From contig JAGZZT010000002.1 in NCBI GenBank assembly GCA_018377235.1, forward strand, positions 124,001-188,000: a DNA stretch of 64,000 nt, in the 5' to 3' direction. Both the position numbers and the translations under genes were made by a program. This stretch comes from Clostridium sp. (GTDB taxonomy: Bacteria; Bacillota; Clostridia; Lachnospirales; Lachnospiraceae). Below the pieces are notes generated by a model, which was not told the origin of the DNA, ran no database searches, and saw only the letters and a program-made list of their open reading frames with translations. Below, piece after piece: positions 43,561 through 52,105 of this stretch; position 1 is the first letter of the stretch; the number at the start of each line of letters is the position of its first letter.

Positions 43561-43589
43561 ATTATATCAAAGTCCTTCCTTCCATACAA
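43561..43589 (-). promoter_or_regulatory. Promoter of the SARP-like regulator
   Basis: Minus-strand TTGTAT (43589-43584), 17-bp spacer and TATAAT (43566-43561), placed directly after the stop of the upstream kinase gene. A direct repeat ttccatacaat occurs at about 43580 and 43599. Confidence 0.65.
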
Positions 43590-43590
43590 T

Positions 43591-45411
43591 TTATTTCTTC
43601 CATACAATAACCGCTTTGAACAGATCTGCCTCCGTCTCCACCTGAAAACTCCCATTCTGAAGCTCTGTAAAGCTCTTGGCAATCGCCAGCCCCAGTCCGG
43701 AGCCTTCCGTATTTCTGGACTGATCGCCTCTTACGAAACGCCCTGTCAGCTCCTCCGCATCCTCCGGAAGCTCCGCCGCTGAAATATTTTTCATGGAGAT
43801 TCTCACTTCTCCCCGGTTTTCTCTGCAAGCCCTGTTTTCCGAAATTTTTCCGTTTTCCTCCTCTTTTGCTGATCCCGTCTCCTCGATCGTCACATAAGCT
43901 CTGGTTCCCTGCATTCCATGTCTGGCAATATTGACCAGCAGGTTTTCAAAAATACGGTAGGTTTTTTCGCTGTCCAGTGTCAGCATTACTCTATTTTCCG
44001 GAAGCTGAAAACGAAAATCAATTCCACTGTCAGAAAGCTGATCAGAAAGCTCCAGCTTCACCTGCTTCATCAGGCTCACTACGTCCACATCCATCAGATT
44101 CAGCTTCATCGTCTGGCTGTTGGCCTTGCTGACCTCAAATAAATCCTCAATCAACGCCTTCAGGCGCAGAGATTTTCGATCCAGCACCTGAACATACTCT
44201 TCCTTTTCCTGCTCTGTAATGCCAGGCTGTTTTAACAGATTAACATATGTAATAATCGCTGTAAGAGGTGTCTTTAAATCGTGGGAGACATTGGTAATCA
44301 GCTCTGTCTTCATACGCTGGCTCTTCACCTCAGCCTCCACGGCCTTCTTAAAACCGGACTGAATTTTTCCTATTTCCTCCCGAAACGGCTCGAACACGCC
44401 CAAATCCTCTGTGATCTCTGCATCCAGATTGCCCTCCGCCAATTCGTTCGTCACCTTTAAAAGATTCTGGTACTTTTCCCGCACCCGGCCATAGGCCTTC
44501 TGCAAAACAATGTAAAGGACTGCTGAATAGACGAGAAGTCCGAAAATCCCATAAAACCAAAGGCTGCACAGAACAGTTAAAAGAATGAAATTTATGCCTA
44601 CAAGTTTTAAAATACTGCGGGACGATTTCTCATTAAAATCAATCTGTTCCAGCTCCCGGCAGGTTCTGGACGCCGCTCTTCTTAACGCTCTCGCAAGCTT
44701 CCCTGTGAGAGTTCTCTCCTTAAACCATCGGATCGGTCCAATGGTAAAAAAGGACATGGATGTCTCTGCCATCCAGAAAAAAATCAGCCCCATAAAAAGC
44801 CATGCAAAGTAATTGAGCGCCATCATAGTAACCTGCGCTGTTTCTGTGTTCATGTGGTAGTAGTCCGTAGTCAGAACCGCCATGGTTTCGCCGCTTAAGG
44901 ACGCTGCGGCCATACCAGGCCCCATACCGGAACCGATGGATCCCCCCAGAATCATCAGACCTGCAAAAAACATAAGCTCGAAGGGAACCTTAAACAGTGC
45001 AAATTCCGTCATTCTGAGAGGCCTGACAGCCGCCAGAACTGCCGCTGATACCGCTACAAGAACCGACGCGCACAGGGTAATAAGCCCCAGAGCCGCCTGA
45101 ACTCTTCCATATCCCGGAAGCACCCACACCTCGTCTCCCCTGTAACTTACATGGGCGCCATAAGAAGCATACCCGCCATTGTCCACATAATAGTCATAGT
45201 CACGGCTCATGGCAGAGTCATAAGAACCTGTCTCATAGTCATACTCCTCCATATCATCTGCAGCGCCTGTGGACTGTTCCCACTCTTCTGCTGTAAAAAT
45301 CTGCTTTCCCTGATTCATTTCAGAGGCAAGCCATGGATAAAACGCCATCACGCCCGCGGCAATACAGGCTGTAAGCAGAACTGCCAGCAGAATCCCTGTC
45401 CAGGATCCCAT
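43591..45411 (-). CDS. Large membrane sensor histidine kinase (VanS-like core)
   Basis: 606 residues from ATG 45411, 13 bases after the regulator stop; a TTG at 45453 would overlap it and has no usable ribosome site. One N-terminal helix precedes a short Tyr/Asp-rich outside segment (DDMEEYDYETG, RDYDYYVDNGGYASYG); four or more helices follow. HAMP-like ELAEGNLDAEI leads to H-box LITNVSHDLKTPLTAIITYV, and GEGSGLGLAIAKSF-type G-box (NTEGSGLGLAIAKS). The N-box NLLVNIARHGMQGTR differs from the usual NAxKYS, as in other Lachnospiraceae kinases of this group. Partner of the RR upstream. Confidence 0.9.
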   Translation of the reverse strand: MGSWTGILLAVLLTACIAAGVMAFYPWLASEMNQGKQIFTAEEWEQSTGAADDMEEYDYETGSYDSAMSRDYDYYVDNGGYASYGAHVSYRGDEVWVLPGYGRVQAALGLITLCASVLVAVSAAVLAAVRPLRMTEFALFKVPFELMFFAGLMILGGSIGSGMGPGMAAASLSGETMAVLTTDYYHMNTETAQVTMMALNYFAWLFMGLIFFWMAETSMSFFTIGPIRWFKERTLTGKLARALRRAASRTCRELEQIDFNEKSSRSILKLVGINFILLTVLCSLWFYGIFGLLVYSAVLYIVLQKAYGRVREKYQNLLKVTNELAEGNLDAEITEDLGVFEPFREEIGKIQSGFKKAVEAEVKSQRMKTELITNVSHDLKTPLTAIITYVNLLKQPGITEQEKEEYVQVLDRKSLRLKALIEDLFEVSKANSQTMKLNLMDVDVVSLMKQVKLELSDQLSDSGIDFRFQLPENRVMLTLDSEKTYRIFENLLVNIARHGMQGTRAYVTIEETGSAKEEENGKISENRACRENRGEVRISMKNISAAELPEDAEELTGRFVRGDQSRNTEGSGLGLAIAKSFTELQNGSFQVETEADLFKAVIVWKK

Positions 45412-45424
45412 TTCTTTTTTCTCT

Positions 45425-46168
45425 CTACTGCTGTTTCTCAATTTTATAGCCAACTCCCCACACCACCTTCAAATATTTTGGATTTCTGGGATTAATTTCA
45501 ATCTTCTCCCGTATGTTTCTCACATGCACCATCACTGTGTCTGTATTGACTGCCCTCTCGTTCCACACCCGCTCATAAATCTCATCAGCCGAGAATACCC
45601 GGCCTGGATGCTTCATCAGAAGCAGAAGGATTTTAAATTCCATGGGAGTTACCTTCACTGGAGCGCCGTCTACAAATACCTCCACCGTGTCTTCGTGAAA
45701 CTCCAGACCTCCAATCCGGTATACCCGCTCCTCCTGCGCCCCGACCGCTCCGGACTGCCGTTCCTCAAGAAGGCGCAGAAAGCGCTGATACCGGCGAAGC
45801 TGAGAACCCACTCTGGCTAAAAGCTCCATAGGCGTAAACGGCTTTGTCACATAGTCGTCCGCCCCCATGTTAAGCCCCATAATCTTGTCCACCTCCTCCG
45901 ATTTGGCGGAAAGAAAAATCACCGGGAAATCATACTTTTCCCGGAGCTTAATTACCATAGTGATACCGTCCATTCTGGGCATCATCACATCCACAATGGC
46001 CAGAGAAATGTCATGCTCCTCAATTATCTTAAGTCCCTCGATTCCATCTGCCGCCTGAAACACCCGATATCCCTGGCCTTTTAAAAATATCTCAATTCCC
46101 TGCCTGATTTCCTTATCATCCTCCACAATTAAAATAGTTCCTGCGTCCGCTCCTGTCTGAATTTCCAT
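45425..46168 (-). CDS. OmpR-family response regulator (VanR-like)
   Basis: 247 residues. Receiver: IVEDDKEIRQG, phospho-Asp in LAIVDVMMPRMDG, FLSAKSEEVDK and the Lys in VTKPFTPMEL. The DNA-binding winged helix ends SADEIYERVWNERAVNTDTVMVHVRNIREKI. The start overlaps the small membrane-protein gene by 40 bases; the ribosome site is a modest GGAG 11 nt upstream. It forms a two-component pair with the following kinase. Confidence 0.92.
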   Translation of the reverse strand: MEIQTGADAGTILIVEDDKEIRQGIEIFLKGQGYRVFQAADGIEGLKIIEEHDISLAIVDVMMPRMDGITMVIKLREKYDFPVIFLSAKSEEVDKIMGLNMGADDYVTKPFTPMELLARVGSQLRRYQRFLRLLEERQSGAVGAQEERVYRIGGLEFHEDTVEVFVDGAPVKVTPMEFKILLLLMKHPGRVFSADEIYERVWNERAVNTDTVMVHVRNIREKIEINPRNPKYLKVVWGVGYKIEKQQ

Positions 46169-46356
46169 AGCTGTGTATCATCTCCATAAACTTCTGATTT
46201 TTTTTGTTCTGTTTGAGTCATTTTCTGTTCTGCTCTGATTATACTACATCTTCGGAATTCCTCCCAAGCAATCTGAAAAAACTGAATCAGCAGATTCACT
46301 GCCGCCACCATGCCTAAAACAGGAAACAGAATCTCTATCAGATCCCACCCATTCAT
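46129..46356 (-). CDS. Small membrane protein at the head of the two-component operon
   Basis: 75 residues from ATG 46356 (GAGGGGGA, about 7 nt); the longer frame to 46485 runs into a hairpin and is unlikely. One hydrophobic segment (WDLIEILFPVLGMVAAVNLLIQFF, given here in part), then a charged tail. It overlaps the response regulator start by 40 bases. Unrecognised; it could be a small accessory or leader peptide that couples translation of the regulator. Confidence 0.5.
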   Translation of the reverse strand: MNGWDLIEILFPVLGMVAAVNLLIQFFQIAWEEFRRCSIIRAEQKMTQTEQKKSEVYGDDTQLWKFRQERTQELF

Positions 46357-46458
46357 ATCCGTCTCCCCCTCTTCTGTTTTGATAGGGCCAGTATAGGGCA
46401 AAAATCTAAACAGGGAAGGCAGAAAAAATGAAAGATTTTCTAAAGATTTGGTTATCGG

Positions 46459-46515
46459 AAAAAAGAGATATTTTTCTTGTTCCACTTAAAGTCACCGAAA
46501 AATATCTCTTTTTTT
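46459..46515. terminator. Hairpin with conserved 20-nt loop (copy 2)
   Basis: aaaaaagagatatttttc (46459-46476) pairs with gaaaaatatctctttttt (46497-46514); the loop is ttgttccacttaaagtcacc. A T-rich tail follows on the plus strand and A-rich sequence flanks the other side. It sits between divergent genes (46356 minus, 46633 plus) where no terminator is obviously needed. Confidence 0.6.
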
Positions 46516-46632
46516 CTGTGTTAGCAATAGTATTATCTGTTTGTTTTATTGACTATTTTGTTTTTTTTGATATTATTTGATTATAGCATCAGTGTATATT
46601 TTGTATCTTCTATTTGAAAAGGGGAAATTCGC

Positions 46633-46893
46633 ATGTTAAAATGGTATCTATGTCTTTTGCTTTTTAATGTTTACAGCGGAATACGGTTATTAGATACGCT
46701 GGGGGTTCTGTCTGTCCAGCCGGATATCAGAATATTGTCTGGAGTGGTTCTGTTATCGGCTGTTTTAATTCTGATGCTCACTGATAAACTTTTACACAAC
46801 CATGTTGATTTCAAGGCAATACCTTTGAAAGTTTTATTTGGAACGGGAGTTTTCCTTATGATTGCTGAGTTTATCATCCATGTTTCATCCTGA
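46633..46893 (+). CDS. Small membrane protein of unknown function
   Basis: 86 residues with three hydrophobic helices (about 3-25, 33-51 and 63-83) and a short charged loop (TDKLLHNHVD). AAGGGGA lies 9 nt before ATG 46633. It is followed by a strong hairpin terminator. The only plus-strand gene between 38.5 and 62.8 kb. No family recognised. Confidence 0.65.
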   Translation: MLKWYLCLLLFNVYSGIRLLDTLGVLSVQPDIRILSGVVLLSAVLILMLTDKLLHNHVDFKAIPLKVLFGTGVFLMIAEFIIHVSS

Positions 46894-46896
46894 TCT

Positions 46897-46975
46897 GAAA
46901 AGGAGAAAGATCCTTTCCTGATTTCTTCTATAATGAATAAAAACAGGAAATGTTTCTTTCTCCTTTATTTTTTGA
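46897..46975. terminator. Bidirectional terminator between converging genes
   Basis: aaaaggagaaagatcctttcctg (from about 46899) pairs with caggaaatgtttctttctccttt (to about 46968), followed by tattttttg on the plus strand. It can end both the small plus-strand gene and the helicase transcript. Confidence 0.7.
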
Positions 46976-46994
46976 ATTTATCTGAATTTCGTTT

Positions 46995-48656
46995 TTATTT
47001 CCGGTTAGCTTTCTCCATATGGATATTCTTACCTTTGATTCTTACATCTTTCATAGCCTGGAGTACGATATCAGCCTGCTCTCTGGGAACTTCTACAAAA
47101 GTATACTTATCGTACATATCGATACTTCCCACCATTTTTCCCGGCATTCCAGACTCGCCTGCGATGGCGCCCAGAATGTCGCCTGGCTTTACGTTCTGGT
47201 TCTTTCCAATGTTAATGAAAAGTCTGGCCATATCGTCGCCTCCGGAACGGCCTCCTCTGCCGCCGGAGCGTCCGCCTCTTCCTCTGCCGGAATTTCTGTC
47301 TCTGTAATCTCCCAGATCGTCTAAGGATCGCAGAGGCCTGGAATCCTCGATAATGTCCTCGTTGTCCTCGCCCATGATCATGCGGAGCAGTCCTGCCGCC
47401 AGGTCAAGGGTGGTGTAGTCCTCCTCCAAAACCTTCTTCTCAATAATGTCAATCAGGCGGTTCATATCGCTGTCCTGCAGAAGCTCCTCCGCCTGGCAGA
47501 GAATCTTGTCAGCCTTGATCTCCGTTACATCGTCAATGGATGGAATCGGCTGGGGTACAATCTTCGTCTTGCAGTATCTCTGGATATCGCGGAGCTTGTA
47601 AACCTCTTTTCCCACAGCGAGGCTGAAAGCCTTTCCCTCTCTTCCGGCACGTCCGGTACGTCCAATTCGGTGTACATAATACTCCTCATCCTGAGGAATG
47701 TCATAGTTAAATACAGCCTCCACATCGTCCACATCAATTCCTCTGGCAGCCACGTCCGTTGCCACTAAAATATCCGTTCTGCCCTTTCTGAATCCATTCA
47801 TAACACGGTCTCTCTGAACCTGCTTCAGATCTCCGTGAAGTCCCTCCGCGAAGTAGCCGCGGCCCTGGAGAGCCAGCACCAGTTCATCTACCTGGCGCTT
47901 GGTATTGCAGAATACCACAGACAGCTTGGGAGCATACATATCCAGAAGACGGCACATTACCTCAATCTTGTTCTTCGGCTTTACTTCATAGTAATACTGG
48001 GTAACCTTTGGAACCGTCAGATCCTTCTTCACTACCTTCACAATTTCCGGATCCTTCTGGAATTTCTTCGCAATCTCTGCGATAGCTGACGGCATGGTAG
48101 CAGAAAACATTACCGTCTGACGCTCCTCCGGAAGCTCGCTTAAAATCGTCTCCATGTCCTCCAGAAAGCCCATGTTCAGCATCTCATCCGCCTCGTCCAG
48201 AACAACTGTGTGAACCTGGCCGAACTTGATAGTCTTTCTTCTCATGTGATCCATCACGCGGCCCGGAGTTCCTATAATCACCTGAACACCATCCTTTAAG
48301 GAACGGATCTGCTTCACAATCTCCTGTCCGCCATAGATAGGCAGAACCTTAATGCCATGCATATATTTGGCCAGATTGCGGATTTCGTCTGCTACCTGAA
48401 TCGCCAGCTCTCTTGTTGGGCAGAGCACTACCGCCTGGAGTTTCTTATTCTTTGGATCAATCTTCTGGAGAAGCGGAATGCCGAAAGCCGCCGTCTTTCC
48501 TGTTCCAGTCTGTGCCTGTCCAATAATATCCTTTCCCTCTATCTCTAAGGGGATCGCCTTTGCCTGAATCGGTGACGCCGCCTCAAATCCCATATCTGTC
48601 ACTGCACGCAGAATTTTTGCGTCCAGGTTTAATTCGTCAAATCTGATTGTCTCCAT
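46995..48656 (-). CDS. DEAD-box RNA helicase (CshA/DeaD/DbpA group)
   Basis: 553 residues. Q motif FEAASPIQAKAIPLEIEGKD, motif I AQTGTGKTAAFG, motif II VVLDEADEML, motif III SAT, motif VI YVHRIGRTGRAGREG. A linker with RGG-type repeats (SGRGRGGRSGGRGGRSGG, about 458-475) precedes a DbpA-type RNA-binding domain (ARLFINIGKNQNVKPGDILGAI). Such helicases act in ribosome assembly, RNA decay and cold adaptation. The long leader (about 140 nt) has a terminator-like hairpin, so expression may be controlled after initiation. Confidence 0.92.
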   Translation of the reverse strand: METIRFDELNLDAKILRAVTDMGFEAASPIQAKAIPLEIEGKDIIGQAQTGTGKTAAFGIPLLQKIDPKNKKLQAVVLCPTRELAIQVADEIRNLAKYMHGIKVLPIYGGQEIVKQIRSLKDGVQVIIGTPGRVMDHMRRKTIKFGQVHTVVLDEADEMLNMGFLEDMETILSELPEERQTVMFSATMPSAIAEIAKKFQKDPEIVKVVKKDLTVPKVTQYYYEVKPKNKIEVMCRLLDMYAPKLSVVFCNTKRQVDELVLALQGRGYFAEGLHGDLKQVQRDRVMNGFRKGRTDILVATDVAARGIDVDDVEAVFNYDIPQDEEYYVHRIGRTGRAGREGKAFSLAVGKEVYKLRDIQRYCKTKIVPQPIPSIDDVTEIKADKILCQAEELLQDSDMNRLIDIIEKKVLEEDYTTLDLAAGLLRMIMGEDNEDIIEDSRPLRSLDDLGDYRDRNSGRGRGGRSGGRGGRSGGDDMARLFINIGKNQNVKPGDILGAIAGESGMPGKMVGSIDMYDKYTFVEVPREQADIVLQAMKDVRIKGKNIHMEKANRK

Positions 48657-48743
48657 TCTATTCCTTTCTCAAACTTCCAAATCTTTCCCGTTCTTCAGAC
48701 ATACCAGGGGCCCGCCTCACAGTAAAAATATATGCTTCCATAA

Positions 48744-48779
48744 AGCAAAAAAAGATCCAAGACCGTTTCAGTTCTTGAA
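48744..48779 (-). promoter_or_regulatory. Terminator-like hairpin in the helicase leader
   Basis: Read on the minus strand, ttcaagaac (48779-48771) pairs with ggtcttgga (48764-48756), with two G-U pairs and a 6-nt loop, followed by atcTTTTTTTgc (48753-48747). It lies about 20 nt after the predicted start of transcription and 90 nt before the helicase ATG, the expected place for an attenuator. Confidence 0.5.
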
Positions 48780-48802
48780 CCTTCCCACTGTATGCCCAGC
48801 TT

Positions 48803-48831
48803 ACTATAGCAGAATTTTTTCCTTCTGTCAA
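48803..48831 (-). promoter_or_regulatory. Promoter of the DEAD-box helicase
   Basis: Minus-strand TTGACA (48831-48826), 17-bp spacer and TATAGT (48808-48803); the leader to ATG 48656 is about 140 nt. The rest of the 48832-48993 gap contains no gene that I can support. Confidence 0.7.
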
Positions 48832-48993
48832 TGCACGCAGCCAGAATCTCACGACAAACGCACAAATAAAAATCTTTTTTTAAGTCATTGCAAAACAGGC
48901 AAAAACTGCAGGCTTTGCCGCTGGCTGCGTTTTCTGCGAAAGCCTTGCTGCCATCGTCCAATCGGAAATCTCTGAAGTCTTCTCCAGCTATCC

Positions 48994-49045
48994 ACGAGGA
49001 AAAATTTTCTTCTTCCGTTTAAAATCATTGAAAATTCTTCCTCGT
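48994..49045. terminator. Hairpin with conserved 20-nt loop (copy 3)
   Basis: acgaggaaaaattttc (48994-49009) pairs with gaaaattcttcctcgt (49030-49045), one mismatch; the loop is ttcttccgtttaaaatcatt. It is 8 bases beyond the brnQ stop. No strong T tail follows on the minus strand, so termination may not be its only role. Confidence 0.6.
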
Positions 49046-49052
49046 ACATAAA

Positions 49053-50360
49053 TTAATATTTCTTCTTTCCAGCCGCATCCAGTGCTTTTCCGGCCAGCGC
49101 ACCTATAAGGCCTGGCAGAATCCAGCCAAGTCCCAGACCATATCCAGGAAGCAGGGTAAAGAGCTGAGAAACAGCCGGAATGCTGAGTCCCGTTCCCTCC
49201 AGCGCGTAGACAATGCTGACAACTCCCGTTAAAGTCACAGCCAGACAGTACATTTTTTTCCCTCCCTTTCCTGCAAAGGAGAGAAAGATCAAAGCAATAG
49301 CCACTGGATAAATGCAGTTTAAAACAGGCACGGAAAATGCCAGTATTTTCGTCAATCCTGCATTGGATACGGCCATGCTGACAGCCGCAAACAGAACCAC
49401 CCATGTTCTGTAACTAACCCGCGGGATCAGCTGACAGAAAAACTCACTGCAGCAGCTTAGAAGACCCACGCAGGTATTGAAACAGGCGATGAAGAAAATC
49501 AGCCCCAGTACGACTGTTCCAGCTGAGCCAAAAATATGATCCGCCACAAAGGTCAGCACTCTGGCCCCGTTATCAAGCGCCTGAGCTTCCGGACCAGCCT
49601 TAATTCCTACATAAGTCAGAGCGCAGTAAACAGATGCCAGAAGCACGCCTGCTATCAGCCCGCTCCGCACAGTAGACTTTACCACCGCGTCCTCAGCCTT
49701 TACTCCCACTGCCTTAATATTGAGCGCAATGATAATTCCAAAATTCAGGGCCGCTATGGTGTCCATGGTCTGATAACCCTCCAGGAATCCCTTTACTGGA
49801 GCCAGACCGCTGTAGGCGTCCGCTGGCAGCAAGGAAGCCTGCGGTTCGGCAGCTATGCTGCCTGCAAACATGATAAAGATCAGCCCCAGCAGCGCCGGAC
49901 ACAAGATTTTTCCCAGACACTGGGTCAGCTTTTCCGGGTGAAACGCCGTTGCTGCCGCCAGCAGGAAAAATACTGCCGAGTATCCAAGCTGCCACAAAAC
50001 TGCCTGCTCTCCATTATTCAAAAACGGGAGCACCGTCATCTCAAAGGAGGTGCTGGCTGTTCTGGGGATGGCCAGGCATGGTCCGATGGATAAATAAATC
50101 AGAATGGTAAATACCATAGAAAATACCGGATGCACCCTTCCCGCCAGACAGTCAAGACCTCCCGCCCTTGACACAGCGATCACACCAAGAACCGGAAGAC
50201 CGACTGCGCTCATCAAGAAGCCTGCCATAGCCGGCCACGCAGCAGTCCCGGCCTGAGCCGCCAAAAACGGCGGAAAAATCAAATTTCCCGCCCCAAAAAA
50301 CATAGAAAACAGAGTCAGGCCCACAACCATAAGCCTGCGCCCTTTTAATGTCTCATCCAT
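49053..50360 (-). CDS. brnQ: Branched-chain amino-acid transporter BrnQ (LIVCS family)
   Basis: 435 residues from ATG 50360, chosen for GGGGAGG 5 nt upstream. Twelve hydrophobic helices; the N-terminus has VVGLTLFSMFFGAGNLIFPPFLAAQAG, the family signature. It imports Leu, Ile or Val with Na+ or H+. It overlaps the glycosyltransferase gene upstream by 16 bases. Confidence 0.93.
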   Translation of the reverse strand: MDETLKGRRLMVVGLTLFSMFFGAGNLIFPPFLAAQAGTAAWPAMAGFLMSAVGLPVLGVIAVSRAGGLDCLAGRVHPVFSMVFTILIYLSIGPCLAIPRTASTSFEMTVLPFLNNGEQAVLWQLGYSAVFFLLAAATAFHPEKLTQCLGKILCPALLGLIFIMFAGSIAAEPQASLLPADAYSGLAPVKGFLEGYQTMDTIAALNFGIIIALNIKAVGVKAEDAVVKSTVRSGLIAGVLLASVYCALTYVGIKAGPEAQALDNGARVLTFVADHIFGSAGTVVLGLIFFIACFNTCVGLLSCCSEFFCQLIPRVSYRTWVVLFAAVSMAVSNAGLTKILAFSVPVLNCIYPVAIALIFLSFAGKGGKKMYCLAVTLTGVVSIVYALEGTGLSIPAVSQLFTLLPGYGLGLGWILPGLIGALAGKALDAAGKKKY

Positions 50361-52063
50361 ACAAACCTCCCCTTTGATACCCACTGAATCCAGTCCTGCA
50401 TTCCCAGAACCGCATAGGGAATCAACAGCGTAAAATAAGAAACTGTATACTGTCCCTTAGCCTCCCAAAACAGGTGGAACAGAAAGCCTCCGATAAAAAT
50501 GACGGCAAAAAATAGTCCCTGGAACTTCACTCTCCGAAAACGGAATACTACAAACAACAGCGCCCCCGCATAGACCAGCGTCTGAACTGCATTGCACAGC
50601 TCCCAGTAAATTTCATTGGCCGCTCCACCCTCTTTAAACAGCGATCTGGCAAAGGAAGGAAACAGCCATCCAAATCCCTTCACCTCCTGAATCCACAGGC
50701 TCTGAAAGGTGGGTTCTGTCCACATGGACCGCAGCTTTCTGTTGAAAAAATCGGCCGCATAGTCAGGATGCTCCATAAAATACTGAATCGTTTGTCCCAG
50801 ATCCCGCTTCACAGCCGCAGCTGTCAGCTCCCGGTCCTCATGATTATCCAGATAAATATGTACATTATAATTATTAAACCAGCCTGGAGCTCTGCTGCCT
50901 TCCTGAAGCCCCATCTCTACCCATGTGAGCATAGGAGGACCGCCTTCCACTGAATGGCCGGCCACTAGAGAAAGCCCCCCTGACACCAGACTGTGACTTG
51001 TCAGATAAGCAGCCAGCACGGCCGCGGCTCCCAGAAAAGGAAACAACTTTTTCTGAAATACAGCTTCCGCCAGGAAAAAGATAACCATAGCTGCCAGAAC
51101 AATCATATAGTTAGATTTAAACAGAATGGCTGCTGAAATCAGGAGCGACGCAAAAAAAAGAGCGCGTTTCCTTCTCTCATCCAGAAACTTTTTCTCATAC
51201 CATACAGCCGCCGCTGAGCAGGCAAAGCCTGGAATCGTCCCGTATGCAAAGGTGACATAAAAGGAAAATGGCAGAAATGCCATCATCAGCAGAACGAGAC
51301 CACGAAAACTGCTCTTCATTTCCAAGACAGCTTCCGCCATCTTTCCTGTATACAAAATACCAGCTGCCAAAAAGGCCACATTGAGCAGCTGCCATAGAAA
51401 AGAAGCCTGTTCGCCGACAAGCAGATACAGCAAAGCTGCAAACAAAATCTGCCCGTTCTGATGAGGGTAAGTATAGGCGTAGCCTTCAAAATCAGAATAA
51501 TGATACCGGAATCCCACCTGATTCCAGGGCGAAAGATCGCCTTCTGCCAAAGCTTTTCCACAGGCGATAACCAATCTCTGATCTGATGCCGGCCGAAACA
51601 TTGTTCCCATGATCCAGATTACATAAAACCCTGAAATAATGAGAACAAGCCGGATAAAGCGTTTCCTGCATTCCGTCTGCTCCCCCCGGCTTTTTTCCGC
51701 TTTTTCTCCTATATTCCTGACTTTAAGAACCACCGTGCCCAGAGCAGTAATAAGGATGAATACCAGAAGATGGTACAGAAAAGAGTCTCCATAAAACCAC
51801 ACCTGCTCGGCTCCCCCATACACAGCTGCGCTGCCTGTTGCACTGAGGAAAAAAAGGAGCAGCAAAATTCCTGTAAAGATAAACAGAATCACAATACAGG
51901 CCGCCGCCTCGAGACAGGAACGCTCCTGCTCCCTTGTCCCTGACTCTCTTCTCCGGCTGCGCCCCTTTCCTGAAACCACCGCCTCAAAACTCTGCCATTT
52001 TTCTTCTGCTCTGTTTTTTCCCCCGATCTCTCCTCCCCTTTCTTTCATTTCCTCCCTGACCAT
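50345..52063 (-). CDS. Polytopic glycosyltransferase-like membrane protein (GT-C fold)
   Basis: 572 residues from ATG 52063 (AGAGGAG, 5 nt). A basic cytoplasmic N-terminus of about 48 residues is followed by roughly 11-13 membrane helices. The first large loop contains RPASDQRLVIACGKALAEGD and YAYTYPHQNGQILF, the acidic and His/Asn residues expected for a GT-C (PMT/ArnT-like) lipid-sugar transferase; a second loop carries GWFNNYNVHIYLDN. It probably transfers a sugar from a polyprenyl carrier outside the cell. The acceptor is unknown. It overlaps brnQ but is probably not functionally linked. Confidence 0.75.
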   Translation of the reverse strand: MVREEMKERGGEIGGKNRAEEKWQSFEAVVSGKGRSRRRESGTREQERSCLEAAACIVILFIFTGILLLLFFLSATGSAAVYGGAEQVWFYGDSFLYHLLVFILITALGTVVLKVRNIGEKAEKSRGEQTECRKRFIRLVLIISGFYVIWIMGTMFRPASDQRLVIACGKALAEGDLSPWNQVGFRYHYSDFEGYAYTYPHQNGQILFAALLYLLVGEQASFLWQLLNVAFLAAGILYTGKMAEAVLEMKSSFRGLVLLMMAFLPFSFYVTFAYGTIPGFACSAAAVWYEKKFLDERRKRALFFASLLISAAILFKSNYMIVLAAMVIFFLAEAVFQKKLFPFLGAAAVLAAYLTSHSLVSGGLSLVAGHSVEGGPPMLTWVEMGLQEGSRAPGWFNNYNVHIYLDNHEDRELTAAAVKRDLGQTIQYFMEHPDYAADFFNRKLRSMWTEPTFQSLWIQEVKGFGWLFPSFARSLFKEGGAANEIYWELCNAVQTLVYAGALLFVVFRFRRVKFQGLFFAVIFIGGFLFHLFWEAKGQYTVSYFTLLIPYAVLGMQDWIQWVSKGRFVWMRH

Positions 52064-52105
52064 AGCGCTCCTCTTATGTCTCTTATTTTCTATCTGTCAC
52101 AGAAA

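Noticed and set aside
46357..46485. N-terminal extension of the 75-aa membrane protein to 46485
   Set aside because: It would be translated through the conserved-loop hairpin and lacks a ribosome site, whereas ATG 46356 has a strong one.
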